This document shows, one piece after another, positions 37,792 through 47,621 of a DNA stretch of 64,000 bases (its first letter is position 1; each line of letters begins with the position of its first letter). Made by a program: the position numbers and the translations under genes. The notes under the pieces are model-generated. The model did not search any database. It was given only the letters and a program-made list of their open reading frames with translations, and had not been told where the DNA came from. Source of the DNA: SMWN01 sp965261165 (GTDB lineage Bacteria; Pseudomonadota; Gammaproteobacteria; Eutrophobiales; Eutrophobiaceae); the NCBI GenBank assembly GCA_965261165.1, contig OZ253445.1, positions 1,178,001-1,242,000 on the forward strand, in the 5' to 3' direction.

Positions 37792-38543
37792 TTTGCTTGC
37801 TCGGCGTAGGTACATATTGTATCAGCAAGGTTCTGCGCTTCTGTAAAATCAAGTGTGCCTTCGTAGATCGCACGGCCGGTAATGGCGCCTTCGATCCCTT
37901 CCTTTGCAACCGCAGACAGTGAGCGGATATCATCTAGATTGGTAATGCCGCCGGAGGCTATCACGGGAATGGTAATATTTTGGCATAGCTCAACGGTAGC
38001 TTCTGTGTTAACACTATTCATCATGCCATCACGACCAATGTCGGTAAAAATGATAGAAATAACACCGTCATCTTTAAAGCGTTTGGCCATATCGATTGCA
38101 TCATGGTGTGATAGTTTTGACCAGCCGTCCGTTGCAACCTTGCCATCTTTGGCATCAAGACCAACAATAATATGTCCAGGAAATTTCAGGCAAACATCCG
38201 AAACAAAATGGGGTGTGGTCACGGCCTTGGTGCCGATAATGACATAACTAACACCAGCATTGAGATAGGTTTGAATAGTATCTTCGTCACGAATCCCACC
38301 GCCAATCTGAATCGGGATATCTGGAAAGGCTTCGGCAATATCGTGGACAACCCTAGCATTGACAGGCTTACCTGCCAGCGCACCATCCAGATCAACCAGA
38401 TGCAAGCGTCTTGCGCCAGCATCAACCCAGCGTTTAGCTATGTCAGGAGGGTTATCTGAGTAAACAGTTTCGTCGTCCATACGGCCCTGGCGCAGGCGCA
38501 CGCATTTGCCGTCTTTAATATCAATGGCTGGAATTAAAAGCAT
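37788..38543 (-). CDS. hisA: Phosphoribosylformimino-AICAR isomerase HisA
   Basis: Isomerises ProFAR to PRFAR. 251 residues from ATG 38543 (MLLIPAIDIKDGKCVRL), with catalytic D9 region, IQIGGGIRDEDT, FTDIGRDGMM and PVIASGGITNLDD. The open frame extends to 38630 but overlaps polA and has no family support there. Coupled to hisF. Confidence 0.95.
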   Translation of the reverse strand: MLLIPAIDIKDGKCVRLRQGRMDDETVYSDNPPDIAKRWVDAGARRLHLVDLDGALAGKPVNARVVHDIAEAFPDIPIQIGGGIRDEDTIQTYLNAGVSYVIIGTKAVTTPHFVSDVCLKFPGHIIVGLDAKDGKVATDGWSKLSHHDAIDMAKRFKDDGVISIIFTDIGRDGMMNSVNTEATVELCQNITIPVIASGGITNLDDIRSLSAVAKEGIEGAITGRAIYEGTLDFTEAQNLADTICTYAEQAK

Positions 38544-38611
38544 CGTTATATCCTGTTGGTAGTTCTTGCGATTGATGTTATTTGAGAAATAATATGGTGA
38601 ATAATACCTTT

Positions 38612-41380
38612 TTAGTGCGCTGCGTCCCAATTATTACCGGTTCCAATATCGACAAGTAATGGCACGGACAATTCTGCAGCACTTGTCATGATGCCACTAA
38701 TTTCGGGTTTGAGTGTCTCGACCATGTTCTCGGGCATTTCAAATACCAGCTCATCATGTACTTGCATGATGAGCCTGATGTTAGGGTGATCTTTATTTAG
38801 AAAGGCATGAACGTCAATCATCGCACGTTTAATGATGTCTGCGGCAGTACCTTGCATAGGCGCATTGATGGCGGCTCTTTCTGCATACTGTCGCTGAGCT
38901 GCATTGCGAGCATTAATCTCAGGCAGATATAGTCGTCGCCCAGAAACGGTTTCTACAAAGCCCTGTTCTCTGGCCTGTTCGCGGGTTATTTCCATATAAT
39001 TTTTAACATCAGGGTAATGCTCAAAATAACGATTAATATAGTCTTTGGCTTCACGTCGGGTAATGCCCAGTTGTTTAGCAAGACCAAAGGGCGACATGCC
39101 ATAGATCAAACCAAAATTAATGGCCTTGGCAACTCGTCTTTGATCGCTGCTCACTGCATTGATTGTTGTCGCAAAAACTTCGGCGGCTGTTTTTCTATGT
39201 ACGTCTTCATTTCGACTGAAGGCCTCTAGCAAACCTTTGTCCTGAGAAAGATGCGCCATGATGCGTAACTCTATCTGCGAATAATCAGCAGCCAGCAACG
39301 CACATTTTTTTGGTGGGATAAAGGCTTGTCGAATGCGCCGACCCTCTTCTGTTCGAATAGGAATATTTTGTAGATTTGGATCGGAAGAAGATAGCCGACC
39401 TGTGGCGGCAACTGCCTGATGATAAGACGTGTGTACTCTGCCAGTACCAGCGTTGATTTGTTCTGGTAATTTGTCAGTGTAGGTGCTCTTCAATTTACTC
39501 AGGCTACGATAATCAAGAATCAAACGAGGCAGTTCATGATCCTCTGCCAGTTCCTGTAGTACAGATTCAGCTGTTGATGGCTGTCCTTTTGGTGTTTTTG
39601 CAAGGACGGGTAGTTGCATATCCTCATAAAGAATTTTTTGTATCTGTTTTGGTGAACTGATATTAAAAGTTTGTTTTGCTAGATCATGCGCCTGCTGTTC
39701 AAGTCCACCTAAACGAGATTTGAGCTCGACGCTTTGTTCTCCAAGCATATAGGCATCTACCATGACACCATTTCGTTCCATCCGAGACAAAACAGAAAGC
39801 AAAGGAATTTCCAGGGTTTCATAAACATGTTGTAGCTTTTTATTTCGTTGTAGCTCGGGCCAGAAATTCTGATGCAACTGTAAGGTAATATCAGCATCTT
39901 CCGCAGCATAAGGCGCAGCTTCTTCTATAGGCACTTTGTTAAATGTAATTTGTTTGCTGCCTTTGCCAGCAATATCTTCGAAATGTGTGGTGGTGCGTTG
40001 TAAATAATTTAGTGCCAGAGAATCCATGTCATGGCGGTTGGCAGTGCTGTCTATGACATACGACTGCAACATGGAGTCGTGAGCAATACCTACGAGATTA
40101 ATATCGTAATTAGCCAGAGTATTTTTATCATATTTAAGATTCTGACCCAGCTTGGCCTTGTTGGGATCTTCAAGCAATGGCTTAAGTTTTTCTAAGACAA
40201 GTTCGCATGATAATTGTTCGGGCGCACCTTCATAATCATGAGCAACAGGAATATAGGCGGCTTCGCCATCTGCAACCGAAAATGAAACGCCAACCAATTG
40301 CGCCTGCATATAATCAAGACTGGTGGTTTCTGTATCAAAGGCAAGCAATTCAGATTGCTCAAGTTTTTCTAGCCAACGATTCAAAGCCTCCAATGTGAGT
40401 ATGGTTTCATAATTCTGTTTGTCGGTGGTTTTGATCTCCATTTTTTTCTTTGGCACAGTTGCCTTTTCCGGTGTGGCTGCTGATTCTGTTTGCACTATGC
40501 TCTGAGGCTGTGGATCGTTATTATTTTCCGATTGCTCCAGCTCAGAAAGCCAACTTCTAAATCGCCAGCGAGCATAGGCATCTCTGAGAGCATCTTTGTC
40601 GGGTAGTTTTTGCACCAGCTCATGTGGTTTGAATTCCAGATCAACATCAAGCTTCAGCGTCACTAGTTCTTTCGAGAGATAAAGTTGTTCTATGTTGGTA
40701 CGCAGGTTTTCCCCAACCTTGCCTTTGATATCGTCAGCATTCTTAACAATATTCTCCAGAGAACCATGTTCGGTCAACCACTTGACGGCAGTCTTTGGGC
40801 CAACCTTGGGAATGCCGGGGACGTTATCAGCGCTATCACCCATTAATGCAAGATAATCAATGATGGAGGCAGGCGGCACGCCATATTTTTCCATGACACC
40901 TTTACTATTAAGAATCACATTGCTCATGGTATTGACTAGAGTAATGTTGTCATCCACCAGTTGTGCAAGATCTTTGTCACCTGTTGATATAAAGGTTTTT
41001 AAGCCTTGTTGGCTGGCTTGGGTTGCCAGTGTACCGATGACATCATCTGCTTCTACATCATCAATCATCAACAGAGGTATCCCCAGCGCACGGATAAGAT
41101 TGTGGATGGGCGCTATTTGGCATAGAAGATCATCTGGCATCGGCGGGCGATGCGCTTTATAGTCTGGATAGAGATCGTTACGAAAGGTTTTGCCTTTGGC
41201 ATCAAAGACGACGGCCAGATAATCTGGCCGGTATTCATTGAACAATTTGCGCATCATGTTGATGACACCATAGATTGCGCCAGTAGGCTCGTCTTTGCTG
41301 TTACTCAAATCTGGCATGCCATGATAGGCGCGGAACATATAATATGAACCGTCGATCAGAACAAACTTCTTATTGTCCAT
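38612..41380 (-). CDS. polA: DNA polymerase I
   Basis: 922 residues with all three activities. 5' nuclease domain (about 1-290; GDSADNVPGIPKVGPKTA), proofreading exonuclease (about 335-520; FDTETTSLDY, YAAEDADITL with the expected acidic residues) and polymerase (motif A ADYSQIELR, motif B INFGLIYGMSP, motif C QVHDELVFE). Active proofreading is therefore expected. Divergent from the DUF2782-like gene across a 220-base spacer, an arrangement also found near polA in Pseudomonas. Confidence 0.97.
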   Translation of the reverse strand: MDNKKFVLIDGSYYMFRAYHGMPDLSNSKDEPTGAIYGVINMMRKLFNEYRPDYLAVVFDAKGKTFRNDLYPDYKAHRPPMPDDLLCQIAPIHNLIRALGIPLLMIDDVEADDVIGTLATQASQQGLKTFISTGDKDLAQLVDDNITLVNTMSNVILNSKGVMEKYGVPPASIIDYLALMGDSADNVPGIPKVGPKTAVKWLTEHGSLENIVKNADDIKGKVGENLRTNIEQLYLSKELVTLKLDVDLEFKPHELVQKLPDKDALRDAYARWRFRSWLSELEQSENNNDPQPQSIVQTESAATPEKATVPKKKMEIKTTDKQNYETILTLEALNRWLEKLEQSELLAFDTETTSLDYMQAQLVGVSFSVADGEAAYIPVAHDYEGAPEQLSCELVLEKLKPLLEDPNKAKLGQNLKYDKNTLANYDINLVGIAHDSMLQSYVIDSTANRHDMDSLALNYLQRTTTHFEDIAGKGSKQITFNKVPIEEAAPYAAEDADITLQLHQNFWPELQRNKKLQHVYETLEIPLLSVLSRMERNGVMVDAYMLGEQSVELKSRLGGLEQQAHDLAKQTFNISSPKQIQKILYEDMQLPVLAKTPKGQPSTAESVLQELAEDHELPRLILDYRSLSKLKSTYTDKLPEQINAGTGRVHTSYHQAVAATGRLSSSDPNLQNIPIRTEEGRRIRQAFIPPKKCALLAADYSQIELRIMAHLSQDKGLLEAFSRNEDVHRKTAAEVFATTINAVSSDQRRVAKAINFGLIYGMSPFGLAKQLGITRREAKDYINRYFEHYPDVKNYMEITREQAREQGFVETVSGRRLYLPEINARNAAQRQYAERAAINAPMQGTAADIIKRAMIDVHAFLNKDHPNIRLIMQVHDELVFEMPENMVETLKPEISGIMTSAAELSVPLLVDIGTGNNWDAAH

Positions 41381-41600
41381 CTTTGCTGTTTAAATTCCTG
41401 AAGTGCTCAAGTAGGTCGAATATGGTTTTGTTGCGTCCGTATTATGAATGATCAAAGCAGACCTGCCCAACCATTCAGGCTCTATCGGAATATTTCGGTT
41501 AATTTTCCTGTAATTCGTATAGTTTTAAAGATTGATTTTGATACACTTGGGAGCTACTAGATAAGGCTCACGACGAGTCCATCGAAAAAGGAAGAACCAG

Positions 41601-41966
41601 ATGAACAAACTACAATTATTAAAATTAATACTTGGTGTTCTGTTATTAGCAGCTTTTCCTGTTTTTGCTGATGATCATGAAGATTCTGCCCCTGTATATA
41701 CTGATGCTCCGATTCCCCCTGATCTACCAGATCCTGTAGAAAGCGGTGAAGTGCTTGAATCGAAGATCGCCATCGTTCCCGGTGACGATGGTGGAGCCAT
41801 TACCGAGTATCGCATCGGCGGTAATCTGTACAAAGTGAAAATAACCCCAGCATTCGACCCATCTTACTACCTGACGGACAGGGATGGTAATGGAGAAATG
41901 GATTGCAAAACTAGCAACATGCACGATGATATCTGCGTTGCAGAGTGGACAATGTTTAGCTGGTAG
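41601..41966 (+). CDS. DUF2782-like small exported protein
   Basis: 121 residues: signal peptide (about 1-23, LGVLLLAAFPVFA with cleavage after ADA-like residues), then an acidic linker with repeated prolines (APIPPDLPDPVESGE) and a compact domain ITEYRIGGNLYKVKITPAF...YLTDRDGNGEMD. This matches the DUF2782 pattern; members sit next to polA in gammaproteobacteria. Probably periplasmic; function unknown. AAGGAAGAACCAG precedes the ATG. Confidence 0.8.
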   Translation: MNKLQLLKLILGVLLLAAFPVFADDHEDSAPVYTDAPIPPDLPDPVESGEVLESKIAIVPGDDGGAITEYRIGGNLYKVKITPAFDPSYYLTDRDGNGEMDCKTSNMHDDICVAEWTMFSW

Positions 41967-41988
41967 CATTTTCTTTGTTTGGTAGATT

Positions 41989-42009
41989 TGAAACTGAGGT
42001 TTCATTTTA
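41989..42009 (+). terminator. Possible Rho-independent terminator after the DUF2782-like gene
   Basis: TGAAAC (41989-41994) and GTTTCA (41999-42004) form a 6-bp hairpin with a 4-base loop, followed by TTTTA. A second small hairpin, TCCGC/GCGGA (42018-42033), lies just after. Both are short and AT-rich, so the call is tentative. The gene pair is convergent here. Confidence 0.4.
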
Positions 42010-42123
42010 TATCCGATTCCGCCTTTTAGCGGAGTGATGCTTTTGTCTGTAAAGATGAAAGAAAATTACCCAAGAGAAAACTGTCTCTGTGTGGGGTTGT
42101 ATCAGAGTGCAGTTTGAAGCATT

Positions 42124-42849
42124 CTACAAACTAAAATTATCTCCTAGATAGACATCTCTGACTTGTTTATTTTCAAGTATTTTGTCCGGGGTTCCTTCGG
42201 CAATGATGCGTCCATCATTGACGATATAGGTACGATCACAACTGGACAAAGTTTCGCGGACACTATGATCGGTGATGAGGATGCCGATACCATGCTCGCT
42301 AAGGTAGCGGGTAATTCTTTGAATATCACTGACGGAGATAGGATCAATTCCGGCAAAAGGTTCATCAAGCAAAAGGAAGCGTGGTTCTGTCGCCAATGAA
42401 CGGGCGATCTCCACGCGTTTGCGCTCGCCGCCAGAGAGGCTTGTGCCGAGATTGTTGCGCAGGTGCGTAATATGAAATTCTCGCAAAATATTTTCAAGAT
42501 GTTGTTTTGCCTTATTTTCATTGAGATTTGGTCGGGTTTGCAAAATGGCCATGATGTTTTCTTCAACGGTCAGCTTGCGAAAAATAGATGCCTCCTGTGG
42601 TAGGTAGCCAAGGCCAAGATGTGATCGCTGATCCATGGGTAGGCCACTGATCTCACGTTTATTGATCTGGATTGTGCCTTCATTTGATTGAATCAGGCCA
42701 ACTATCATATGAAAGCTGGTGGTTTTCCCGGCGCCGTTAGGCCCCAGCAAACCGACAATCTCGCCACCATGGACAGTCAAACTTACGTCTTTAACAACCT
42801 GCCTTGAGCGATATGATTTGCTGAGATGTCTAACCGATAAAACACTCAT
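42124..42849 (-). CDS. lptB: LPS export ABC transporter ATPase LptB
   Basis: Cytoplasmic ATPase that powers LPS extraction by LptBFGC. 241 residues; Walker A GPNGAGKTTSF, signature LSGGERKRVEIA, Walker B FLLLDEPFAGIDP and the switch histidine in ITDHSVRETL. Promoter-distal gene of yrbG-kdsD-kdsC-lptC-lptA-lptB. In many relatives rpoN, hpf and ptsN would follow; here a convergent unrelated gene does. Confidence 0.97.
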   Translation of the reverse strand: MSVLSVRHLSKSYRSRQVVKDVSLTVHGGEIVGLLGPNGAGKTTSFHMIVGLIQSNEGTIQINKREISGLPMDQRSHLGLGYLPQEASIFRKLTVEENIMAILQTRPNLNENKAKQHLENILREFHITHLRNNLGTSLSGGERKRVEIARSLATEPRFLLLDEPFAGIDPISVSDIQRITRYLSEHGIGILITDHSVRETLSSCDRTYIVNDGRIIAEGTPDKILENKQVRDVYLGDNFSL

Positions 42850-42858
42850 AAATTATTA

Positions 42859-43428
42859 TTATTTCTTCTTTTTAGGCCTAAGAATAATCTTCACACGCTC
42901 GCCTGAGCTGGAAGTACCAGAACCACCTTGTTTGACGTTACCCCTAGTCTTGACCTTACTATGCTCCATATCATATTCAATTCTGTTGCCGCTGAAGCTC
43001 AGGCCCTCCTGTTTGAAAGAGGCTTTGTCGATTAGAATCACCAGATTTTTGAGTTCGTAATACTCCATCCTCATGGCTTCTGCTTCATCATAAATTTTAC
43101 TGTCATCCGGGAGCTGTTTATATCTTGCTGGTTTACCTTCCATGATCAGAGTGTCCAGCTCATCATCCTTAAAATAGACGGTCATGATATCGCCAGTCAT
43201 ACGAACACTGCCCTGAATTAATACGACATTGCCACGATAGATAGTCACGCCTTTTTCGTTATCAAGATCGGCATTATCCGCCTCTATTTCTATGGGTCGA
43301 TCTTTGTCCGTTGATAAGGCCCAGGCACTTGTAGTAAATAACAGGCTTGCACATAAAAATATTATGCCACGCAAAATTAAGGATTGTCTAAAGTAGAATT
43401 TTTCAGGGTAGAATTTTTGTATATACAT
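42859..43428 (-). CDS. lptA: LPS transport periplasmic protein LptA
   Basis: Beta-jellyroll bridge protein carrying LPS across the periplasm. 189 residues, hydrophobic signal segment at about 20-38 (LFTTSAWA cleavage), then KDRPIEIEADNADLDNEKGV and the repeated YRGNVVLIQGSVRMTGD strand pattern. The start codon overlaps the end of lptC by 26 bases, so a slightly later ATG is possible. Confidence 0.93.
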   Translation of the reverse strand: MYIQKFYPEKFYFRQSLILRGIIFLCASLLFTTSAWALSTDKDRPIEIEADNADLDNEKGVTIYRGNVVLIQGSVRMTGDIMTVYFKDDELDTLIMEGKPARYKQLPDDSKIYDEAEAMRMEYYELKNLVILIDKASFKQEGLSFSGNRIEYDMEHSKVKTRGNVKQGGSGTSSSGERVKIILRPKKKK

Positions 43429-43963
43429 TATTTAGTAGCTCTAATTTGCTCTCGCCTAAGTAAGCGTTCACGCCAATTGCTTTTATCGTGGTTTTTCTGC
43501 CAAAGATCGTCGCGGCCTTGTCGGTTTCTGCATATTCTTGATCCATGAGTACGCGGACATCGCTAGTAATAATTTCCAGTTCTCGCACGCCCTCCGCATC
43601 TAGCTGTAATAATTTTGTTTCTCCAGTCAGAAGAATAACCTCATTATCTTCGGTAGCCCAACCTTTCTCAGCAGTAATTGTTATCGGTGGTTTGTGCAGT
43701 CGAAATATTTCCAGCTTGGGCTTGATAAGCTCTGTTGTATTATCATCTGGATAATGCGCCATGTAATCCGCGTAAAGTTTATTTTTTGGAGAGCCATCCT
43801 GATTCATGGTTAACGTCGTCAGATCATGTATGTAATTATCAGGATCGTGGCGTAATACAGATATTTCAGTAGAGCCAGTTTCAGTCAAACGGTTCAGCAA
43901 CCAGGTGCTGCTAATGGCAAGCAAGCTTAAAATAATGATTATTTTCCAACGTAACGATGTCAT
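43403..43963 (-). CDS. lptC: LPS export system protein LptC
   Basis: Single-helix inner-membrane subunit of the LPS exporter. 186 residues: N-terminal anchor about 8-24 (IIIILSLLAISSTWLL), then the jellyroll with LTMNQDGSPKNKLYADYMAHYP, typical of LptC. Located between kdsC and lptA in the conserved order. Confidence 0.92.
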   Translation of the reverse strand: MTSLRWKIIIILSLLAISSTWLLNRLTETGSTEISVLRHDPDNYIHDLTTLTMNQDGSPKNKLYADYMAHYPDDNTTELIKPKLEIFRLHKPPITITAEKGWATEDNEVILLTGETKLLQLDAEGVRELEIITSDVRVLMDQEYAETDKAATIFGRKTTIKAIGVNAYLGESKLELLNNVYTKILP

Positions 43964-43990
43964 AAATCAAAATAAGCTTAACTAGTGGCC

Positions 43991-44542
43991 TCAGTCATTA
44001 AGAAAAAGTTGGACTTGCGAAGCTAGCGTTCCTCTCGCATGCATAATGAGCTCACAAACTTCCCTGGCAGCACCACGACCGCCTCTCTCTTTGGTGCTCC
44101 AGTGTGCGTGTTCAAGAACCAGAGGATGCGCATCAGCAACAGCTATCGCAAGACCGACACGACGCATTGCAGGCAAATCAATAAAGTCATCACCGATATA
44201 AGCAGTTGCTTGCGCATCTATATTTAATTTGTCGAGTAAATCTTCGAGGACTTTGCCCTTGTTGTTTTGCCCTTGATAAACATATTCAATGCCGAGTGCG
44301 GTCATGCGTTCAGAAACAATACTGGATGAGCGTCCCGAAATGACGGCAAGATGACAGCCCGAGTTACGCAGCATGACCAAGCCTATTCCATCACGAGAGT
44401 GAAAGATTTTATATTCATTACCGTTTTCACCTAATATCAGACCTCCGTCAGTGAGTACACCATCGACATCAAAGATGACTAATTCTATTTGCTCGGCTTT
44501 GTTGAGGATGTCTTGGTCAATTGTTTCAAACATTTCAGACAA
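43991..44542 (-). CDS. kdsC: 3-deoxy-D-manno-octulosonate-8-phosphate phosphatase
   Basis: HAD-family phosphatase making Kdo from Kdo-8-P. 183 residues; the catalytic DVDGVLTDG motif near residue 24, AVISGRSS and YIGDDFIDLPAM acidic motif are present. Overlaps the end of kdsD by eight bases, consistent with the coupled kdsD-kdsC unit. Confidence 0.95.
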   Translation of the reverse strand: MSEMFETIDQDILNKAEQIELVIFDVDGVLTDGGLILGENGNEYKIFHSRDGIGLVMLRNSGCHLAVISGRSSSIVSERMTALGIEYVYQGQNNKGKVLEDLLDKLNIDAQATAYIGDDFIDLPAMRRVGLAIAVADAHPLVLEHAHWSTKERGGRGAAREVCELIMHARGTLASQVQLFLND

Positions 44543-45527
44543 CTTTCGCTCTTAGTAGATCATGCATGTTTAACAGGCCTATCAATTTATTGTCGTCGTT
44601 GACGACAGGCAGTGCGTTAATACGAGAATTGTCCATGATGGATAGTGCCTCTGCTGCTAGGCAATCTTTGCTAATGGTCTTGCAGTCACGCGTCATCACT
44701 TTACCAATGCTTGTCTTATGGATGTCAATATCGGCATCAAGAGCACGTCTAAGATCTCCGTCAGTAAAGATACCCAGAACAAGGTTTTCTTCATCAACAA
44801 TGGCGGTTGAGCCAAGCCCCTTTTGCGTCATGATTAATAAGGCTTTACTAAGCGAGGTAGCTTCCTTGATCGCAGGTAATTCTTTCCCAGTATGCATGAT
44901 GTCACTTACATGTAATAACAAACGACGACCTAACATACCCCCAGGGTGAGCAACAGCAAAATCTTCCAGACCAAAACCGCGGGCTTCGAGCAGGGCAATC
45001 GCCAAGGCATCGCCCATGGCAAGTGCTGCTGTGGTACTGGCAGTTGGCGCCAGTCCGAGAGGACAGGCTTCTTTTTCCACACTGACATCAATATTGACAG
45101 AAGCCGTTTTTGCCAAAGTAGAATTTCTGTTTCCTGTTATTGAAATCAATGGCACACCAAGGCGTTTAATGACGGGCAACAAAGTCATTATTTCATCCGT
45201 CTCACCAGAATTAGACAGGGCTATGACGACATCATCATCCTTGATCATGCCGAGATCACCATGACTTGCTTCGCCTGGATGGATAAAGAATGCAGGGGTT
45301 CCAGTGCTGGCAAAGGTAGCTGCTATTTTATTGCCGATATGTCCAGACTTGCCCATGCCGAGGACAACCACCCTGCCTTTGCAGTCAAGGATGCAAAAGC
45401 ATGCCTGAACAAAATTTTTATCGATACGCTTGTTGAGATTTTCCAGCGCCTCGGTTTCGGTGGTAATCACTGCACGCCCGAGCTTCAGTAATCTTTCATG
45501 TTCCTGTTTTGTATGTTTTTTGCTCAT
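44535..45527 (-). CDS. kdsD: Arabinose-5-phosphate isomerase KdsD
   Basis: Converts ribulose-5-phosphate to arabinose-5-phosphate, the start of Kdo synthesis. 330 residues: SIS domain (VVLGMGKSGHIGNKIAATFA, HGDLGMI, ALSNSGETDEI) followed by two CBS domains. Situated between yrbG and kdsC as in E. coli. Confidence 0.95.
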   Translation of the reverse strand: MSKKHTKQEHERLLKLGRAVITTETEALENLNKRIDKNFVQACFCILDCKGRVVVLGMGKSGHIGNKIAATFASTGTPAFFIHPGEASHGDLGMIKDDDVVIALSNSGETDEIMTLLPVIKRLGVPLISITGNRNSTLAKTASVNIDVSVEKEACPLGLAPTASTTAALAMGDALAIALLEARGFGLEDFAVAHPGGMLGRRLLLHVSDIMHTGKELPAIKEATSLSKALLIMTQKGLGSTAIVDEENLVLGIFTDGDLRRALDADIDIHKTSIGKVMTRDCKTISKDCLAAEALSIMDNSRINALPVVNDDNKLIGLLNMHDLLRAKVV

Positions 45528-45536
45528 GTCTTTATT

Positions 45537-46493
45537 CTAGGTGTTAAACAGCCAATATTGGTATGCGATGAAACCAAGAAGCAAGACGCTGCCTTCAACA
45601 CGATCAAATTCTCCTGAGCTGTGAATAAAAACCATCCAGCCCATGAGTAGGCTTAAGCCAATCATGACGGGAAAATCCCGGACTAAAACCAGTCGGTCAA
45701 AATCTGTGGCGTGGATCATGCCAGGGATGCCGATGACCGCGAGCATATTAAACATATTGGAACCGATCACATTACCGACGGCGATATCAGCTTCATCCTT
45801 TTTAACTGCGGTGATGGATGACGCTAGCTCAGGCAAGCTGGTGCCAATCGCAATAATGGTCAGGCCGATGATCAAATCACTCATTCCGTAATGTTTGGCG
45901 ACAATGACGGCGCACTCCACCAGTAGATTTGCACCACCTAATAACAAACTTAGGCCGAGTAAAAACAAAAATATAGATTTACCAATATTTGATTTCTCTG
46001 GCAGCCCACTTTCGAATCCATTTAGCAGTGGATCTGTTTGCGCAGATTTTTTCGAAAGGATGATGACAGCGAGTATTGCAGTTACAAGCCCGATCAACAG
46101 GAATACGGCATCAAGATGATCCAGGTTTTGATCCCACATCAAGCCCACTGCTAACAAAATAGCTAAACCCATGATAAAGAATTCGCGCTTCAGCGTTTGT
46201 GAGGCGACGGTGACAGGCATGAACATGACGGTAAAGCCCAGCACTAGACCGATATTGGCAATATTGGACCCAATAGCATTACCGATGGCAATCTCGGTTT
46301 TTCCTTCCAATGCCGCGACGACACCGACCAGAATCTCAGGGGTCGATGTGGCCATGCCGACGATGGTCAGGCCAATCAGTAATGGCGGCATACCCAGATA
46401 GCGAGTAATACTGGCCGCGCCTTCAACAAAGCGATCAGCACCATATACCAGAAGTGCCAGACCTGCCAATATTCCTAAATAATTTAGTATCAT
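45537..46493 (-). CDS. yrbG: CaCA-family Na+/Ca2+ antiporter-like protein YrbG
   Basis: 318 residues, about ten membrane helices in two homologous halves. The alpha motifs GMATSTPEILVG and IGTSLPELASS, and the repeated AIGNAIGSNIANI and AVGNVIGSNMFNM, match Ca2+:cation antiporters. Head of the leftward kds/lpt operon and divergent from amgK. Transport substrate not proven. Confidence 0.93.
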   Translation of the reverse strand: MILNYLGILAGLALLVYGADRFVEGAASITRYLGMPPLLIGLTIVGMATSTPEILVGVVAALEGKTEIAIGNAIGSNIANIGLVLGFTVMFMPVTVASQTLKREFFIMGLAILLAVGLMWDQNLDHLDAVFLLIGLVTAILAVIILSKKSAQTDPLLNGFESGLPEKSNIGKSIFLFLLGLSLLLGGANLLVECAVIVAKHYGMSDLIIGLTIIAIGTSLPELASSITAVKKDEADIAVGNVIGSNMFNMLAVIGIPGMIHATDFDRLVLVRDFPVMIGLSLLMGWMVFIHSSGEFDRVEGSVLLLGFIAYQYWLFNT

Positions 46494-46604
46494 CTACAAA
46501 AGTTTATATTCGTTCTTGATTTCATTCTTATTTCCAGTGGATGATGCCAGAAACAGGAAAGAACTTCGATAAACAGTCATTGTAACCTTTATTTTTTAAA
46601 TTTT

Positions 46605-47621
46605 ATGACAGCACGTTTACAACAACTCCAACATTGGTTAAGCGAAACCATTAATACGGAAGACTATCAACTGGAACCAGCCTCTGGTGACGCTAGCTTT
46701 CGACGCTATTTCAGATTGAGATATAATGATAAGACATTCATTGTCATGGATGCCCCACCAGAACAGGAGAACTGTGCGCTCTTTATTGATGTGGCTGAGC
46801 TTTTGCTTGCCATTGATATTAATGTACCCAGGATAATAGAAAAGGATTTACAACAGGGTTTCCTGTTGTTGAGTGACTTGGGGGATAAGCAATATCTTGA
46901 TGCACTCACAGAAGCAAGCGCCGATGATCAGCATGCAGATAACTTGTATCAGGCGGCCATGCAGGAGCTTCTTCAAATTCAGCGCCAGGCAGCACCGAAA
47001 AGTTTGCCGACTTATAACGAAGATTTGTTCTTACAGGAAATGGAGTTATTCAGACATTGGTTGTTGCAGGAGCATATGGGCTTGGATCTAATAACAGAGA
47101 CGCAGGCGATGCTTGATGAAGCTTTCAAGTTGCTGATAAGTAAAGCACTGTCTCAGCCCAAGGTTTTTGTCCATCGGGACTATCACTCACGTAATTTAAT
47201 GGTGAGTAGTCGTGGTAGTCCTGGTGTGCTGGATTTTCAGGATGCTGTTGAAGGACCTTTTACTTATGACTTGGTGTCCTTACTGAAGGATTGTTATATC
47301 AAATGGCCACGACAAAAAATTCAGGGCTGGGTAAATAATTATTTTGAACAGATTGTTGGTGACTACCCGGATACAGAGGCGACAGGGTTTATGCGCCAGT
47401 TTGATCTTATGGGTGTACAGCGGCATCTTAAGGCCAGCGGCATCTTTGCGCGTCTTTATCATCGTGATGGCAAAACAGGTTATCTGGCCGATATTCCGAG
47501 AACGCTTTCTTACATTGTTGATCTCCATGATGAGTATCCAGAATTGCAGAGCTTAATCGACTTGATTCAAAATCAGGTAATGGCTTCAATTGAAGAGGTA
47601 AATAAATCATGCATGCCATGA
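46605..47621 (+). CDS. amgK: N-acetylmuramate/N-acetylglucosamine anomeric kinase AmgK
   Basis: Aminoglycoside-phosphotransferase-fold kinase of peptidoglycan recycling. 338 residues; the Brenner motif HRDYHSRNLM and metal motif VLDFQDAVEGP fit, and the N-terminal half has the lipid-free kinase fold. Its end overlaps murU by 13 bases. Together they bypass de novo UDP-MurNAc synthesis and confer fosfomycin tolerance in Pseudomonas (known family biology, not shown here). Confidence 0.88.
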   Translation: MTARLQQLQHWLSETINTEDYQLEPASGDASFRRYFRLRYNDKTFIVMDAPPEQENCALFIDVAELLLAIDINVPRIIEKDLQQGFLLLSDLGDKQYLDALTEASADDQHADNLYQAAMQELLQIQRQAAPKSLPTYNEDLFLQEMELFRHWLLQEHMGLDLITETQAMLDEAFKLLISKALSQPKVFVHRDYHSRNLMVSSRGSPGVLDFQDAVEGPFTYDLVSLLKDCYIKWPRQKIQGWVNNYFEQIVGDYPDTEATGFMRQFDLMGVQRHLKASGIFARLYHRDGKTGYLADIPRTLSYIVDLHDEYPELQSLIDLIQNQVMASIEEVNKSCMP

